From: Kappaphycus alvarezii
Lineage: Eukaryota; Rhodophyta; Florideophyceae; Gigartinales; Solieriaceae
Direction: 5' to 3'
NCBI GenBank assembly: GCA_002205965.3
Contig: NADL03000151.1
Location: 1 to 64,000 of the forward strand
Length of the DNA stretch: 64,000 bases
Shown here one piece after another: positions 1 to 10,464 of the stretch. Positions within the stretch are counted from its first letter, which is position 1, and each line of letters opens with the position of its first letter. The translations under genes were made by a program, and so were the position numbers. The notes under the pieces are model-generated. The model did not search any database. It was not told the DNA's origin and was given only the letters and a program-made list of their open reading frames with translations.

Positions 1-2070
1 TATTAATATTTATCAGATTGGTGTCGCGTGTATCACACTGAAATTTATTTTCCTTAGACATAGCATACTTTGTGCTGTAACAATCTGTTCTTGCAGTTCA
101 GATATACCAAGAGAAGTTATTAGTGTAGATATAGTAAGGATGAGTATAGAATTTTATAAGGCTGTCTTAGTTTTACTATATGGCGAACAGTATGATATGC
201 TGAGGGTAAAATAAGATAAGCGGAGATAGCTAACCAAGAAGACTTTTAATGTTGATATATTTCGTTGCGAATGAACCAAATATTTTCTTACATAGAATAT
301 TTTAATCTGTGCCTCCAGTAGACATCTTGTGATTAATTTATCCAAGAATTGCAGTAATTCATTTCGTTTTGAGCCCTTTGTCATCCAGAAGTACAAGCAT
401 TTTCTTTCTGTACAGCAAAGCTTTTCACGTTTTCAGTATAATAGCAGAAATTTTCGTTTTGAATTTAACATCGAGTTCTTGGATATTAATGCATTTAAAC
501 AATATAAAATACTGAAAACATTTAAGGACCTATCCCAATTTTGGCTAAAAAAGGACTTTTCCGTATGAACAATCTCAAGAAGTTAAAAGTTCCCCATAGC
601 TTTCTTTTTAAGGGCAATAAAGAAAAGGCAGTTCAATTTTCCCACAAAAACATTTCGTGGCTTTAGACTTTTAAAAATTCAGGCTTCACCCAGATCAATC
701 AGCAATTTCCAAATTTTGAAACATATTTCGTCTCACTAACTTGTCTCATATTATTAAATGAGCTATGAATATTGAACATATTCGCACAAAATTTTACTTA
801 GTCTCCTTAACAGTAAATATTAGTTTACAATTCGGAAAATGGATCTAACAAGTCAATTGAATGACTTAATTAATATGCAATTTCATCATCGTTGATCTGT
901 TTCATAAGTGTAAACACAATTGAAGAAGTTTTGGAGGATCCTCAATTGCGATCAAGAATCTCATGAAATAGTTGTCTTCTGGGTCATTCCGGTTACAGTC
1001 ATTGTACTGAACACATTTCAGCTACCATTGACAGTTGTTGCGAATATATTTAATGATTTTCCGTGTAAATTATTTGTAATCTCGCTATGGGGTTTTCAAT
1101 GTTAAATTTTCCATTTTTTTGGTTCCACCAATTTGAAATATTGTCAACGCTATTTTCCACATATGCAAAAATTATCATTTAAATAGCCTAGAACCATCAT
1201 TTTAACACCGAAATAACATTTCAAATTTCGTTCTACAAAATAAGGCATTGTAGCTATTTTTCATGCGTGAACCTCTATCACACCAAAGAAAATGCCATTG
1301 GGAAACCAAATAATATTGAAAATCAGCCACAGGTAGGTATATTGCATTTAATTTACCGTATGCTAAGGAGTTAATCTTATTCTTTGACAGACCTGATATA
1401 AACTAATGTAAAAGGGGAGTAAACTTTAATTCAGAATGATACCTGGAGTCAATTTTTTTCCTAAAGTCTCTAATCGAAGGGTTTTGACAGGTTTCAGCTT
1501 CATGAAAAAGCTTTTTGTTAACAGTTTTCATTGCAAACATAAGAAGAAGGCTTTAAAATATACGTTGCGATCATTGCAACAAACAATATTGATTTTAGTA
1601 GGCTTGTCTATTTACTGTTTGGTTGAGCTTATTATGTAAATCTCTCCCTGGAAGTGGCAAAAATTTTAAAAGAGAAGATTCGACCGGAATTGCGACTCAA
1701 TTGTCCTGTAATATCTATTCTCAGACATTGAATCGGCTTCATTTTTCGCTTTCATGCTTTAACTCTGAGAATTTTTGAAAATATATAAGTAAAGTACCTA
1801 TGTCATTTCCCACTAATTAATAAATCAAATAAAGACGATAGATTTTTCAATTAATATTCCCTGAAAATTTTTCCATCGATGAAAAGAGCAATTTATTGAC
1901 GAATAAAAGGGCTTTTTATGAGTACTCGCAAGAAACCTAGTAAAAAGGAGAGTTTGTACCTTCTCAGAAATGCTTAAAAATTCCCAGATCAAAATATTCC
2001 AAAAATATTGATAATAAATCATTTGAAATCAAAAGAGATACACATATACATGATATCAGTACTTAATTCT

Positions 2071-2096
2071 CTCTTGTTCCTGTAAAGGAACAAGAG
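2071..2096. repeat. perfect 10-bp hairpin (copy 1)
   Basis: The arms CTCTTGTTCC and GGAACAAGAG are exact reverse complements around the 6-nt loop TGTAAA. The same hairpin is present unchanged at 17963-17988, 33853-33878 and 49723-49748. No open frame or T-run makes it an obvious terminator. Its role is unknown. Confidence 0.85.
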
Positions 2097-2284
2097 TAAT
2101 CCAAATATGTAATTCCGGTAAATGTTTCATCCTCACCCCTCAATGAGGCTGAAAAAAATGAAAACTTTAAATACCATAAAATTGTAGAGGAAACAATTTA
2201 CGGGATTTTACTAACCATCCACTAGACTCAATATATATTTTGAAACTTAGAAATATAGCATATAATGTCTCAAGGATAGGTTAG

Positions 2285-2377
2285 ATGGCGGTAAACAATA
2301 GTTAGTTTGGATTCAAATATCATCGTAATCTCGTAAATTCAAACCTGTATCGAAATTGGGAAAATATTTACCGCCAT
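2285..2377. repeat. 93-bp segment bounded by 11-bp inverted repeats
   Basis: ATGGCGGTAAA at 2285-2295 is inverted exactly as TTTACCGCCAT at 2367-2377. The GC-rich arms stand out from the AT-rich surroundings. The spacing suits a small foldback or MITE-like remnant, or a pair of protein binding sites. No target-site duplication is evident. Every unit carries it. Confidence 0.55.
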
Positions 2378-3640
2378 TTTATCATCGGAAAAATTCAGTA
2401 ATCCAATAATTCATTACTTATACATAAAATGAATGAAACTGATTGATTTGGGCTAATTAAAGTTATAGTGGAGAATTAAACCTCAAAGCCTATCGTCAAG
2501 ACCAAAGAGCAACCTTTAAGTTTCTAGCTATTCATGCAACTAGGATCGAATTAAATGCGTTGCAGAAGTAAAGTTCGAAATAAAACTTTTGCATTTACAT
2601 TTTTCATGTCTAATTCGGGACATCTGGGCCTGAGAAATATAATAACCACAATAATACCTTACGTGAATTCAAAAATGTTAGATTTGATGTAGTTAGGTAT
2701 GATTGCCTTTTGAACCGCATGAAATTAAAGATAGCAGCCAGAATCCTGCAGATCAATCAAATACTCCAAACCACGAAAACATAGTGGTTTTATGTAACCG
2801 TATTTTTAATTAAACAACTGCAAACTTTTCGGGACAAGTTAAGAATGTCAAGTTTAAAAGAGGAGTTTTTTTCAAAATTGATCAGACCAATCCGGCGAAA
2901 CCAAACATTCATGCTTTTACAGAAGCTCTGGTGTCTAAGAATCAGGTTCATAGAATCTAAATAACCAATTGGTTAACATTTATTACCAAGATCAAATTTC
3001 TTTGAGTTAGTTTTTTAGATACCATTTTGGTCTCCTAGTTACAAAGGCACGCCCCTCTTCCGCATACTCCCCACAAAACTGATGAATATCAGTCATGATG
3101 AACAACTGGATTTGTTAAATGATAAAATAACTCATCATCTTTGACAAATCAGATCGGAATATCTTCATTTTAAACTCTGCGAAGGGTCTAATTTGCTCTG
3201 CGAATGACATAAATATCATTTCTCAGGTATTTTAAAACTACAGATTTCAGACAATAATAAATTATTGTAAATTACTGCATCCTATAATTAGGAAGTTTCC
3301 CGAAACATGATGAAAGTATTGGAAAAATCTCAAGAGCAAATAATTATGACCATTGAACTCAAGTCAAAATTCAAAACCAAAAATAAAGTCTTCTTCCAAG
3401 GTATTTCACAAATTTTGGCCATTCACAAAGAGAATCCCTTCTAAAGATGCGGATGGATTACTAAAACTTACCTAATTATTTTTCCTTTTATTTTAATCTC
3501 TCTGATACTTCATAAGATTGAATTTGTATCAATAGCAATTCAAAGTCATCACAGCCAATAAAATAAAGTGTTATAGGTACTTCTCCAGCTAATTAGTCTT
3601 TTCCTCATCCAAAGGCTTACTCTCCAATTAAACAGATGAA

Positions 3641-3766
3641 ATGGAACTCCGGATTCGACGAATATATTTGCAGTGTGATGAAAAAGCCGCCCGACGCGCC
3701 TTCTTAGATGACTATGACATTGAGAGAGATGAAAAGGAATCGTTAGGCAAGCTTTTGAATGATTAA
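3641..3766 (+). CDS. unrecognised 41-aa coding-looking ORF, copy 1
   Basis: An ATG-to-TAA frame of 41 codons with a charged, soluble composition beginning MELRIRRIYLQCDEKAARR and ending in an acidic stretch and GKLLND. The composition is much less I/F/K/N-skewed than chance ORFs in the AT-rich arm. The frame opens at 3632 after a TAA. A pyrimidine-rich stretch ending in CAG at about 3633-3635 could be a 3' splice site, so this may be a terminal exon rather than a whole gene. I do not recognise the family. All copies are near-identical, so conservation across copies is no proof of selection. Confidence 0.3.
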   Translation: MELRIRRIYLQCDEKAARRAFLDDYDIERDEKESLGKLLND

Positions 3767-3881
3767 TAGCTTCGCTATCTATGAAGGCACGTAAGGCACC
3801 ATCTTTCCTCGCACTCCAAATCTTTTTTCTCGTAGGTGTAGCATCCCTTCATCTGCGGAGCGTTTAGTTCAGTATTTTTGA

Positions 3882-4450
3882 TTGCTCAATACTAAAGCTG
3901 ATATTGGAGACCATTCTTGTGTGTCGGGCGGCCTTAGGTTTGCGATGGATTTCTCACGAAAGATATTCGCGAATTGTATTCCGGGGGAGGAAAATAGAGA
4001 GATTTTTGTGGATTATGGTTGTATACTGAATATCCAAGGTCTGAATATCTATTCCTATTTATGCCATTTGAAGCCCCAATATCCAAACCATAAGAATCAG
4101 AGCATGATTATTCCCTGTATGTAAGTTTCACTTACTATAAAAGCGGAAATGAAGGAACAATTACCATCTGGAATAAAGGAATTCGGATAAATCAATGATA
4201 AAACGACTACATTTTAATGGATTCAAAACTGTACATATGGTAGCTCACAATGTGTAAAGCAGCCGAAATATCAACACGTTTGCGATCTAAAATACTGTTT
4301 AGCGGAATCTATTCGAGCCTCGAGCAATATCGATTAGCAGGACCTAAGAATATAGACCATCGTAGTCCAGATAAATTTAAAATGGAGAAAATTAAGCTCG
4401 TTAGAATTGACGGCTTCGCAAGAAGCCATTCGGAAGATCTATACATCTAA
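3882..4450 (+). other. two short unrecognised frames, possible degenerate coding cluster
   Basis: Copies 2-4 share a 73-codon frame (19797-20018, 35686-35907, 51556-51777) whose first half reads like protein, including SGGLRFAMDFSRKIFANC. In copy 1 a missing G near 3912 changes its first residues. About 130 bp downstream an ATG-started 66-codon frame (4250-4450; also 20144-20344, 36033-36233, 51903-52103) ends in a basic, charged segment. Near its end lies a 6-bp hairpin with a GCAA loop (4412-4427). Together with the 41-aa frame upstream these may be exons or decayed pieces of one gene. Nothing is recognisable, and chance is a real alternative. Confidence 0.2.
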
Positions 4451-4980
4451 CAGCCTCCAAACATAAGTTAGGAGAGCCTTATTGTATCTAAAATATTCAG
4501 TGAGTCATACTGTCAACGTAAAGAATAAGTTAATCCTGCACACGCCATTGCACCAGGCTCGGATGTGACTAATATTGAATCGCTATGTACACTACGAGAG
4601 CCTAATATGTACGATTCCTCTTTTACAATTACCATGGCTCTCTAGGGAAGGAGGTCTAGAACTTGTGTTATATTATAGTCTTCTATTTATCCGATAGGGG
4701 TCTATGTACCTCAAGTAAATGAAACTGAACGAGAAATCATATGGTAGAGGCGCCTTGAAGACAAAATGTCCAGTTTCTGAGCAGGCTTCTGTCCAGTATG
4801 TTCAACAGTGAAAAATTTGCCGCCCTCTGACTCAGTGTCAAAACTCACTGCATAAATTATCAGAAATGTCGCTAGTACCAGTACGTGGTAGCCAAGGGGA
4901 AAAAACCAGCATGAAGCACATATCTTTTTGCCTTTAAAGTCTTAAGATCAGTCAAAAACTGCTGTTAGTACGAAACTGGT

Positions 4981-5900
4981 TCTCCTAAAACTTCCTGTTT
5001 CCTTCATCCCGGGAGCCATTGTTCACCTCTTCTTCTTCACTCTAATCATCCTACTTTTTCCTTCAAACGAAATTCTAAATTCCATTTTACATTACGAATT
5101 CAAGCTCATTTCGCGACTCCATTTTTTATTTTATGTCTGAATATTTGATCCTCCTTTTTCGAAAATAAACCCTTCAACTCTTGATCCAATTCGCCCTCCG
5201 AAGTCAATTCCTATATTTTATCAGACAGACTTTTTTGCCCCCAAATTCATGCAAATGAAAAGCACTGGAATCGTCCCGCATATCTTTTAGGCCAAATCGT
5301 TGAAAATTACCAAAACATTACCCCTAATAAAATTACTATAGCAACGGGGTTGAAGAAACACTCCTACCATCACTCAATTCATCAGCTCACCCGCGCTCTC
5401 CCTTTATTTTTGATCAACATGATCCATTTCCGTCCTTCCCTCAAAATCAAGAAATAAACAAAAGCCCGGCGTCGCATTAACGGCCTGGCTCTGATGGCTA
5501 ATGAGATAAAGGAACTTAATAATTACATGAAGAGGATGGAATGGTAACTCGTTCGGGAGTGTGCTCGTCGTAAATTTGTGGAGGGAGTGGACGGGGAGAG
5601 GGAGGCTGAAAATGATGTGGGAAGATCAGAAGATGAGAGATTCTGGATAGACTAGTGGGATCCATTGCTGTACAACTGTGTGATATTTGCTGTGGTAGAC
5701 GAAAAGGCGAGTGAGGGTGTGATCATAATCTAGGGCTCTTTTTTTTGGGAATAGAGCGGACTTCGAGGGTCTTTTGGAGAGATTAGAGGGCTCTGATATG
5801 TCCAAGGAGGCTATGTATCCTTTTGGGCCGTTACACAGGATTATTAGGGACTGAATTTGGGCACGGATATTTTGGCGGAGTTTTTTGGCTCTGGCCGTGA
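4981..5900. promoter_or_regulatory. strand-composition switch: pyrimidine-rich then G/A-rich
   Basis: From about 4981 to 5460 the plus strand is strongly C/T-rich, with many CTTC, TCCT and CCCTT runs. From about 5510 to 5900 it is G/A-rich, with GGAGGG, GGGGAGAGGG and GAAGATGAGAGA. The switch falls at 5460-5500. In fungi and some algae C/T-rich tracts lie upstream of transcription starts, and an ATG-started frame begins at 5419. A transcription-coupled or replication-coupled skew switch is another explanation. The zone recurs in every unit. Confidence 0.4.
5419..5655 (+). pseudogene. coding-like frame interrupted by two TAA codons
   Basis: A single frame from the ATG at 5419 to the TAG at 5653-5655 reads like protein across two in-frame TAA codons, at 5455-5457 and 5545-5547. 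Its middle part is basic, around KARRRINGLALMANEIKEL. Its end is acidic and charged, closing DERFWID. Each TAA would be CAA (Gln) after one C-to-T change. This could be a decayed gene, a non-standard code, or coincidence. Other remnants in the window end at TAA and TAG normally, which argues against a recoded code. I do not recognise the family. The same frame is present in copy 2 and appears in the other units. Confidence 0.3.
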
Positions 5901-6265
5901 GGACTAGGTCGAGATATTTGTTCTGATACTCTCTACTATTAGTATTTCTCGTCTACAAGATTCTTTGAATGTATTTGAAGGTATTTAGTATGTTTTTGCG
6001 AGTTTAGGGTTAGCTGAAAGTTCTATATGAGCAGAGTAAGCTGGTACCTCTAGGAGAGGTTAAGTAAGTTACCAGAAAACCTCAATCGCAGGTCCAAGTA
6101 GTCGCAAAGTTGATAGACTCCGTAGAACCTAAAAAGCACTTCGATTGCGTTAGTCACTGAGCATTGGTGGTAGGACTTGCTCCTTGTATACCCATATATT
6201 GCCCGTTAGCCCCCGTTCTTACCAAAATAGAATTCTCCCACAACTATATTTGGGTAGCACTTTTG

Positions 6266-6667
6266 TCATTTTGAACACATCCGTTCCGAGAGAGTTTGTT
6301 CTGAGAGTCTCACCCTCGCTGATTTATTTTTATCAGCTATACAGGAAACTACCCATTCATGGAACAATTCAAGACGATGTAGGGATCGATACGCGAGAAA
6401 AGTTATCTTAGCGGGTTGGTGTGTCTTGTTGAGACATCTATATATTCGCGAACAATAGAAGCACGGTAGCAGGTACCCAGATACAGACTTATACGGCACA
6501 GAGTTAGTTTTGAGGCGGAAAATGTATTTACACACGTCGACAAAGTGGCGAACAGCGTAATGCCAGCGTTGTTGAACCAGATTTGCCTCCAAGAGAACTG
6601 CCCTTGAGAGAACTCTGACGACAATGTATACTCCATTTAAATGGCGACTGTCTTTTCTTTCGATCAA
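6266..6667 (-). other. unrecognised minus-strand frame, variable between copies
   Basis: In copy 1 a 133-codon minus frame is open. In copies 2 and 3 it is cut to 87 codons (22298-22561, 38188-38451), and in copy 4 a TG insertion shifts it again (54062-54322). The differences all fall in one GGTGTG run near 6415. No motif is recognisable. The copy-to-copy disruption argues against a maintained protein. Confidence 0.15.
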
Positions 6668-6814
6668 GTGTGGTAGTCGTTATTCGTTATCTCTAACGGA
6701 GTTTCCATAGGCGCAGCCTTCGGGGATATTTCTTATCGACTCTTCGCGGCTCTTCAATAGATTTCTTCGACGTTGGTGCATCGCCCCCTGATCTAATGGG
6801 AACCCGTTCTGATT

Positions 6815-7090
6815 TCAGAACTTGGACTGAGTTGTTGACCTCGCGACCAACTCTTCAACCACAGCTGTAATGGCGGTAATATTACTGTGCGAGATCAATT
6901 CCTTTGCAACGGCACGTTGCAATAATGGTCTCCTCTAATGCGTCCAGTTTGTTGAATGGCCACCATACATCTTTCTAAATATAGGGAAGACGTCTGCTAT
7001 CTCCTTTGTTACACAACTCCTTCCGAGCTCTCCACGTAAACACACACCCTGTTCCTCCAGATTACAGTATTCAGTGTAGGACGGTTCACA
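6815..7090 (-). pseudogene. degenerate coding-like segment with one in-frame TAG
   Basis: Read on the minus strand, one frame stays coherent from about 7090 to a TGA at 6817-6815, broken only by a TAG at 6936-6934. The first half (about 51 residues) is rich in charged residues and contains ELGRSCVTKEIADVF. The second half (about 38 residues) contains RAVAKELISHSNITAITAVV. The composition is protein-like, but the family is not recognised. It lies downstream of the minus-strand retrotransposon end A and could be part of another decayed element. Repeated in all units. Confidence 0.3.
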
Positions 7091-7449
7091 AGCCGACCTT
7101 GGGCCAGGTTTCAACCATCAAATACTGATTTGATCAGGTACTCGGTAGTCCAAGTTCTATCCTCGATAAATCTTCGTCCAGATACTTGAACCCGTCATAA
7201 AGTCTATTTGTTTAGCGAAAAACATACAAGTGTAATGTCATTATGTATAGATATTGTTTCGCGACTCTAATAATACTGGTTACAAGAACTCTCCAAACTC
7301 CGTTTAGATTCCCCCGGTAGCTAGCGCATTAAAAGCGACAGTAGTAAATAGACTTTAAACGCGAGAAAACAAAAAACACGAGGATATGTATTTTTGATAC
7401 ATTTACTCATTAATTTTCTTCAATACTTGAAAAGGGCCACTAAAGTAGA

Positions 7450-8310
7450 CTAGCTTTGGAGCGGGAGGCAAACTTCTGCATGTTGCGGGGTACGATCAAT
7501 CGCTGAAGCTGCACACGTGGACCAAATTGCATAGCTGACCTTTTGATAAAGCCGAGAGGATACCTTCGCCCTAGAGCTTCTGATACGGGACGCGATTGCA
7601 GCCGCATATTCGTCGACCATCTTGGATATGGTCTCCGATGGGCATCCCAGCGAATCAAAGGCTGGCGGGACAAACTGCCAGCCGAGAAGCGGGCGTCCCG
7701 GTGAAGTATGGCCAGGAATGGCGGCGATTTTGGTTGCAAAGTCTCTCAGTTTCCGTCGTTCTGCCGCATTGGCGGCGGCGCTCGCTTCCCGGGCTCCGTT
7801 GGATAGGAAGCACTGTTGGAAAGGTGAGGAGACTGTGATGTCATACGCAACCGGGAGAGAGAGCGTATGATTTTCCGGAGAAGTAGTCGAGTGGACGAGT
7901 ATGTCAGCAGGTCGGGCGTCCAGTCCGGGAAGTAAATACGGGACTTCATAGTGGACGCCAGCTCCAGCGGCTTTGAACAGGTCTTTGCCGAGCAATTTTG
8001 CCACAGCTTCGTGGCGGTTCTTCCAACCGAGACCTTTGTTACACAGGTCAGCGGCATGGTCGCCGAGGTGGTCCATGGGCGCCTTGCATTCCACGCAAAG
8101 GAGCGGGACCGTTTCGTCGAAGACGGGGACTCCTAAGTGGCGCCGCAGCATCATTGACCACACATCATCGTATATGTGGGTGACCACAGACGGATGGACA
8201 GTGAGGAATGCCGTAGCAGGTGTATGCAAAAAAGCGTTACGGCGGATGCGTTGACGAATGTCGGGTTCAGAGTGTGACGAGGGGCAGGATATGTAACTAC
8301 ATGTTCCACG
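7450..8310 (-). pseudogene. non-LTR retrotransposon C-terminal region A, copy 1
   Basis: The minus frame is open from just inside a TGA at 8313-8311 to a TAG at 7452-7450, about 286 codons. It shows LRRHLGVPVF, then a zinc-knuckle-like C-x2-C-x9-H-x4-C (CVEC...GDH...C), a conserved-looking RHEAV, then RPADILV and YDITV about 35 residues apart, and a long Ala/Arg-rich helical tail. This order matches the C-terminal end of non-LTR retrotransposon polyproteins with a restriction-like endonuclease, where RPxD and DxTV supply acidic active-site residues. No reverse transcriptase domain lies upstream, so the element is 5'-truncated. Copy 1 is the only unit with this frame uninterrupted. Confidence 0.7.
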
Positions 8311-8600
8311 TCAAACAAAAGGTATTAAAATATTAAAACATTCAGCAGAATCGCGTCTTATCTCGCAGACCGTTCCTCGAGACCAAAGCTGACCTTGAGA
8401 TTAGGCAAGTGGCGTTCTAGCTACTGCGTAACTGTTTCGCTGTCTGTAAAATATGGTATTTGTTGTGCGTGGTGCCCTCGCCTCGCACAGGAGAAGGCAC
8501 AGAAGAGTTCGACCGGAAGATGAAGGTCTACGTTCGAACATTGGCAGGGAGATTACTGTGCTCTGAAGAGTTCCGAGAATTCCAGTTGCCAGACAAACCC

Positions 8601-9480
8601 AAGGACGCGAAAACCCATCTATTTGGATCGGGCTCATCGCCGCGAACAACATCGCGGCCGCGGCAGTCTGGGCTTCTTATTCATCCTCTAACAAGCTTTG
8701 CAAGACCTTGCTCCCAGTTCCTATTAATTAAGGAGCTGGGAACATATGAAACAGTTGAAAATGCTCATCGGAGGTGGTCGACCTCTTGCCTGCCGTCCAG
8801 GATTATCCCGTTCAGTGTAATTTGCGCAATAAAAACACCATCGAAAAGACCTTGACGGACTCAATCCATGAGGCAGTACAAGAAGGATTCCGCTTGAGGA
8901 CTCCAGGATGCAGGCGTTTCGCACGTCTATGGCCCTCACGGATGCTAAAGAATGAGTGTACTGCCCCCATATCACGGACTCCAGACAACCATTGAACCTC
9001 GAGAGTTCTCGGTGTGGCTTCAATACTACTGTCAGTCACACTTTTTCACCCTGACACGCCATGCCAGAGAAGGAATTGCCCGGTAAAACTCGATATACGC
9101 GGCGATCATCTCATACACTGCTTTCTTGGAGCCCATAGAATCAACCGACATGATCGCCAAGTCAGCTTTCTCGCAAAAGAACTCTCAAGAGCTGCTCGTC
9201 ATTCTGTCGTGGAGCCACGCCATGATCTATACCGCTCAAGACCGGAAATCCGAGCAATGGGAAACAGCGGGGGGCGACTTTCTTGATGTCACTTTCGTGA
9301 ATCCCCTCGCTCCCTCCAACAGGAGAGTGAGGGCCTTCAATCCGATGTCCTATCTGAATGCGGCGCGAAATGCATAGCAGAGAAGGTATCAATTTTGTAT
9401 CGCGACCTCCACCAGAGGTAGGCTCGTGCCTGTGCCAATCTCCACTCTTCGACGTAGGCAACCGGATGCATGCGCGGTGC
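8601..9480 (+). pseudogene. non-LTR retrotransposon C-terminal region B, copy 1
   Basis: A plus-strand, multiply frameshifted remnant. In order it shows GLIAANNIAAAAVWASY (like the GLGLR...A-AA-ASY segment after the reverse transcriptase), then C-x4-C-x9-H-x3-C with LDIRGDH (zinc knuckle), RHDRQVSF, RPEIRAMG, and finally DFLDVTFVNPLAPSNRR in another frame. The last frame change falls at the GGGGGG run near 9270. This order is established for non-LTR retrotransposon polyproteins, the last block being the endonuclease-like region. It lies head-to-head with region A and belongs to a clearly different family. Confidence 0.7.
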
Positions 9481-9485
9481 TAAAC

Positions 9486-9596
9486 GGGGGGAAGTTTGGG
9501 TGCTTTTGCTCTAGGAAGATATATTCGATTTATCCGAAAGTTTTCCAGACAACCACAATCGACTCAAAAAGCTGTGCCGACACAGTAATGGGGATG
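9486..9596 (+). repeat. dispersed repeat E (GTTTGGGTG element), in units
   Basis: A ~110-bp block starting with a G-run then GAAGTTTGGGTGCTTTT and continuing through GGAAGATATATTCGAT and TTTTCCAGACAACCA. It recurs at 25377-25487, 41264-41374 and 57141-57251 as part of the units. It also occurs in the flank, inverted at 58071-58175 and direct at 58908-59000, with a weaker match at 10424-10450. It probably marks the tail or an internal part of a transposon family. Confidence 0.6.
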
Positions 9597-9652
9597 GAAC
9601 TTCGCTCCCAAAATTCCCGCTACTGCAAGGAAGTTGGGATCGTCGCCCTCGT

Positions 9653-10166
9653 CTAGCATCCCCTCCTCTACTAGGTTCCCAACTTATCTGGGCATTCGGA
9701 GTCCCCCGTGGTACGAATGGACATTTACATACCCGCTGCATACGGGCTTCACAGTACCGATATCGCCGTCGACGTTACTGTTGCCCACCCCTCCGCACGC
9801 CGCCACATTTCGCCAAGTACGGTTACTGCCGCGCCGCCGCGACACTCGCAGAGCGCGAGAAACATCGTCATTACGGCACTTACTGCAACCGAAACGATAT
9901 CCTCCTCTCCCCCGTCGGGATTGATATCTATGGCGCCTTGGGCGACGACGGTAACGCTTTACCGCCGCCTTGCTTCCTTCGCTGCTTCCCGTCGCGGTTC
10001 CTCCCCTCAAGTGGAGCTCCGCGACTTCGTTACCCGTTTTGCATTTAGCCTCCAAATAATGCAGGCGCGACAAGTTTCTACCCGCCGCCCGCATCCGTAG
10101 TTAATTTATGAATACCCTCCGCACGCCTCTGTGCGACATTGTACGACAAATAAAGATCTACCACCA
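9653..10166 (+). pseudogene. non-LTR retrotransposon 3' end C with tail, copy 1
   Basis: Plus-strand frames contain DIAVDVTVAHPSA, then LAEREKHRHYGTYC and SPVGIDIYGALG, matching the last part of non-LTR polyproteins (DVTV-x-HP, Ala-rich helix, FxPxGxDIYG). Frame changes lie at about 9830 and later. A 3' UTR-like tail follows, with AATAAA at 10149-10154 and ending in TCTACCACCA at 10166. Similar tails occur in the flank, so this marks the true 3' end of the family. Confidence 0.65.
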
Positions 10167-10464
10167 GCTCCGAAGGTGGAGAGGTGCTGGAGGGAGCGAA
10201 AAGCTAGGTGGCGATGGGGGCGTGCTGATGGATCCGATCGCCGTCACAATCTGCTCCGCGATCGTCTTTTTCCTCAACTCACTACTTTCGCCATCGCTCT
10301 CCGCCCCGTATGGGAAAGATGAAATTTCTCAGGATGTCTTTCTCTCTTCTTCCCTTTGTCGTCGCCTCGATCTCTTCTTCGGCGACCCTCAGTTCGCTCC
10401 TCGCCCACATGGACATGATGGGGGGAAATGTTTGAGTGCTTTAATTTTTGAAAGATGTGGTCGG

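Noticed and set aside
1-5400. Repeat-induced point mutation as the cause of AT-richness
   Set aside because: CA and TG dinucleotides are abundant by eye, whereas RIP depletes them.
6001-6015. AGGGTTAG as telomere-type sequence
   Set aside because: A single occurrence, not a tandem tract.
6877-6885. TAATATTAC, the rolling-circle nick word of circular single-stranded DNA viruses
   Set aside because: The flanks do not form the required stem and no Rep-like frame is present. A 9-mer of this composition is expected by chance in AT-rich DNA.
7622-8254. Plus-strand frames over region A
   Set aside because: They are shadows of the minus-strand region A, which carries the recognisable zinc-knuckle and RPAD motifs.
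9684-10094. Minus-strand 136-codon frame over 3' end C
   Set aside because: Arg/Gly-rich antisense shadow of the plus-strand DVTV and DIYG frames.
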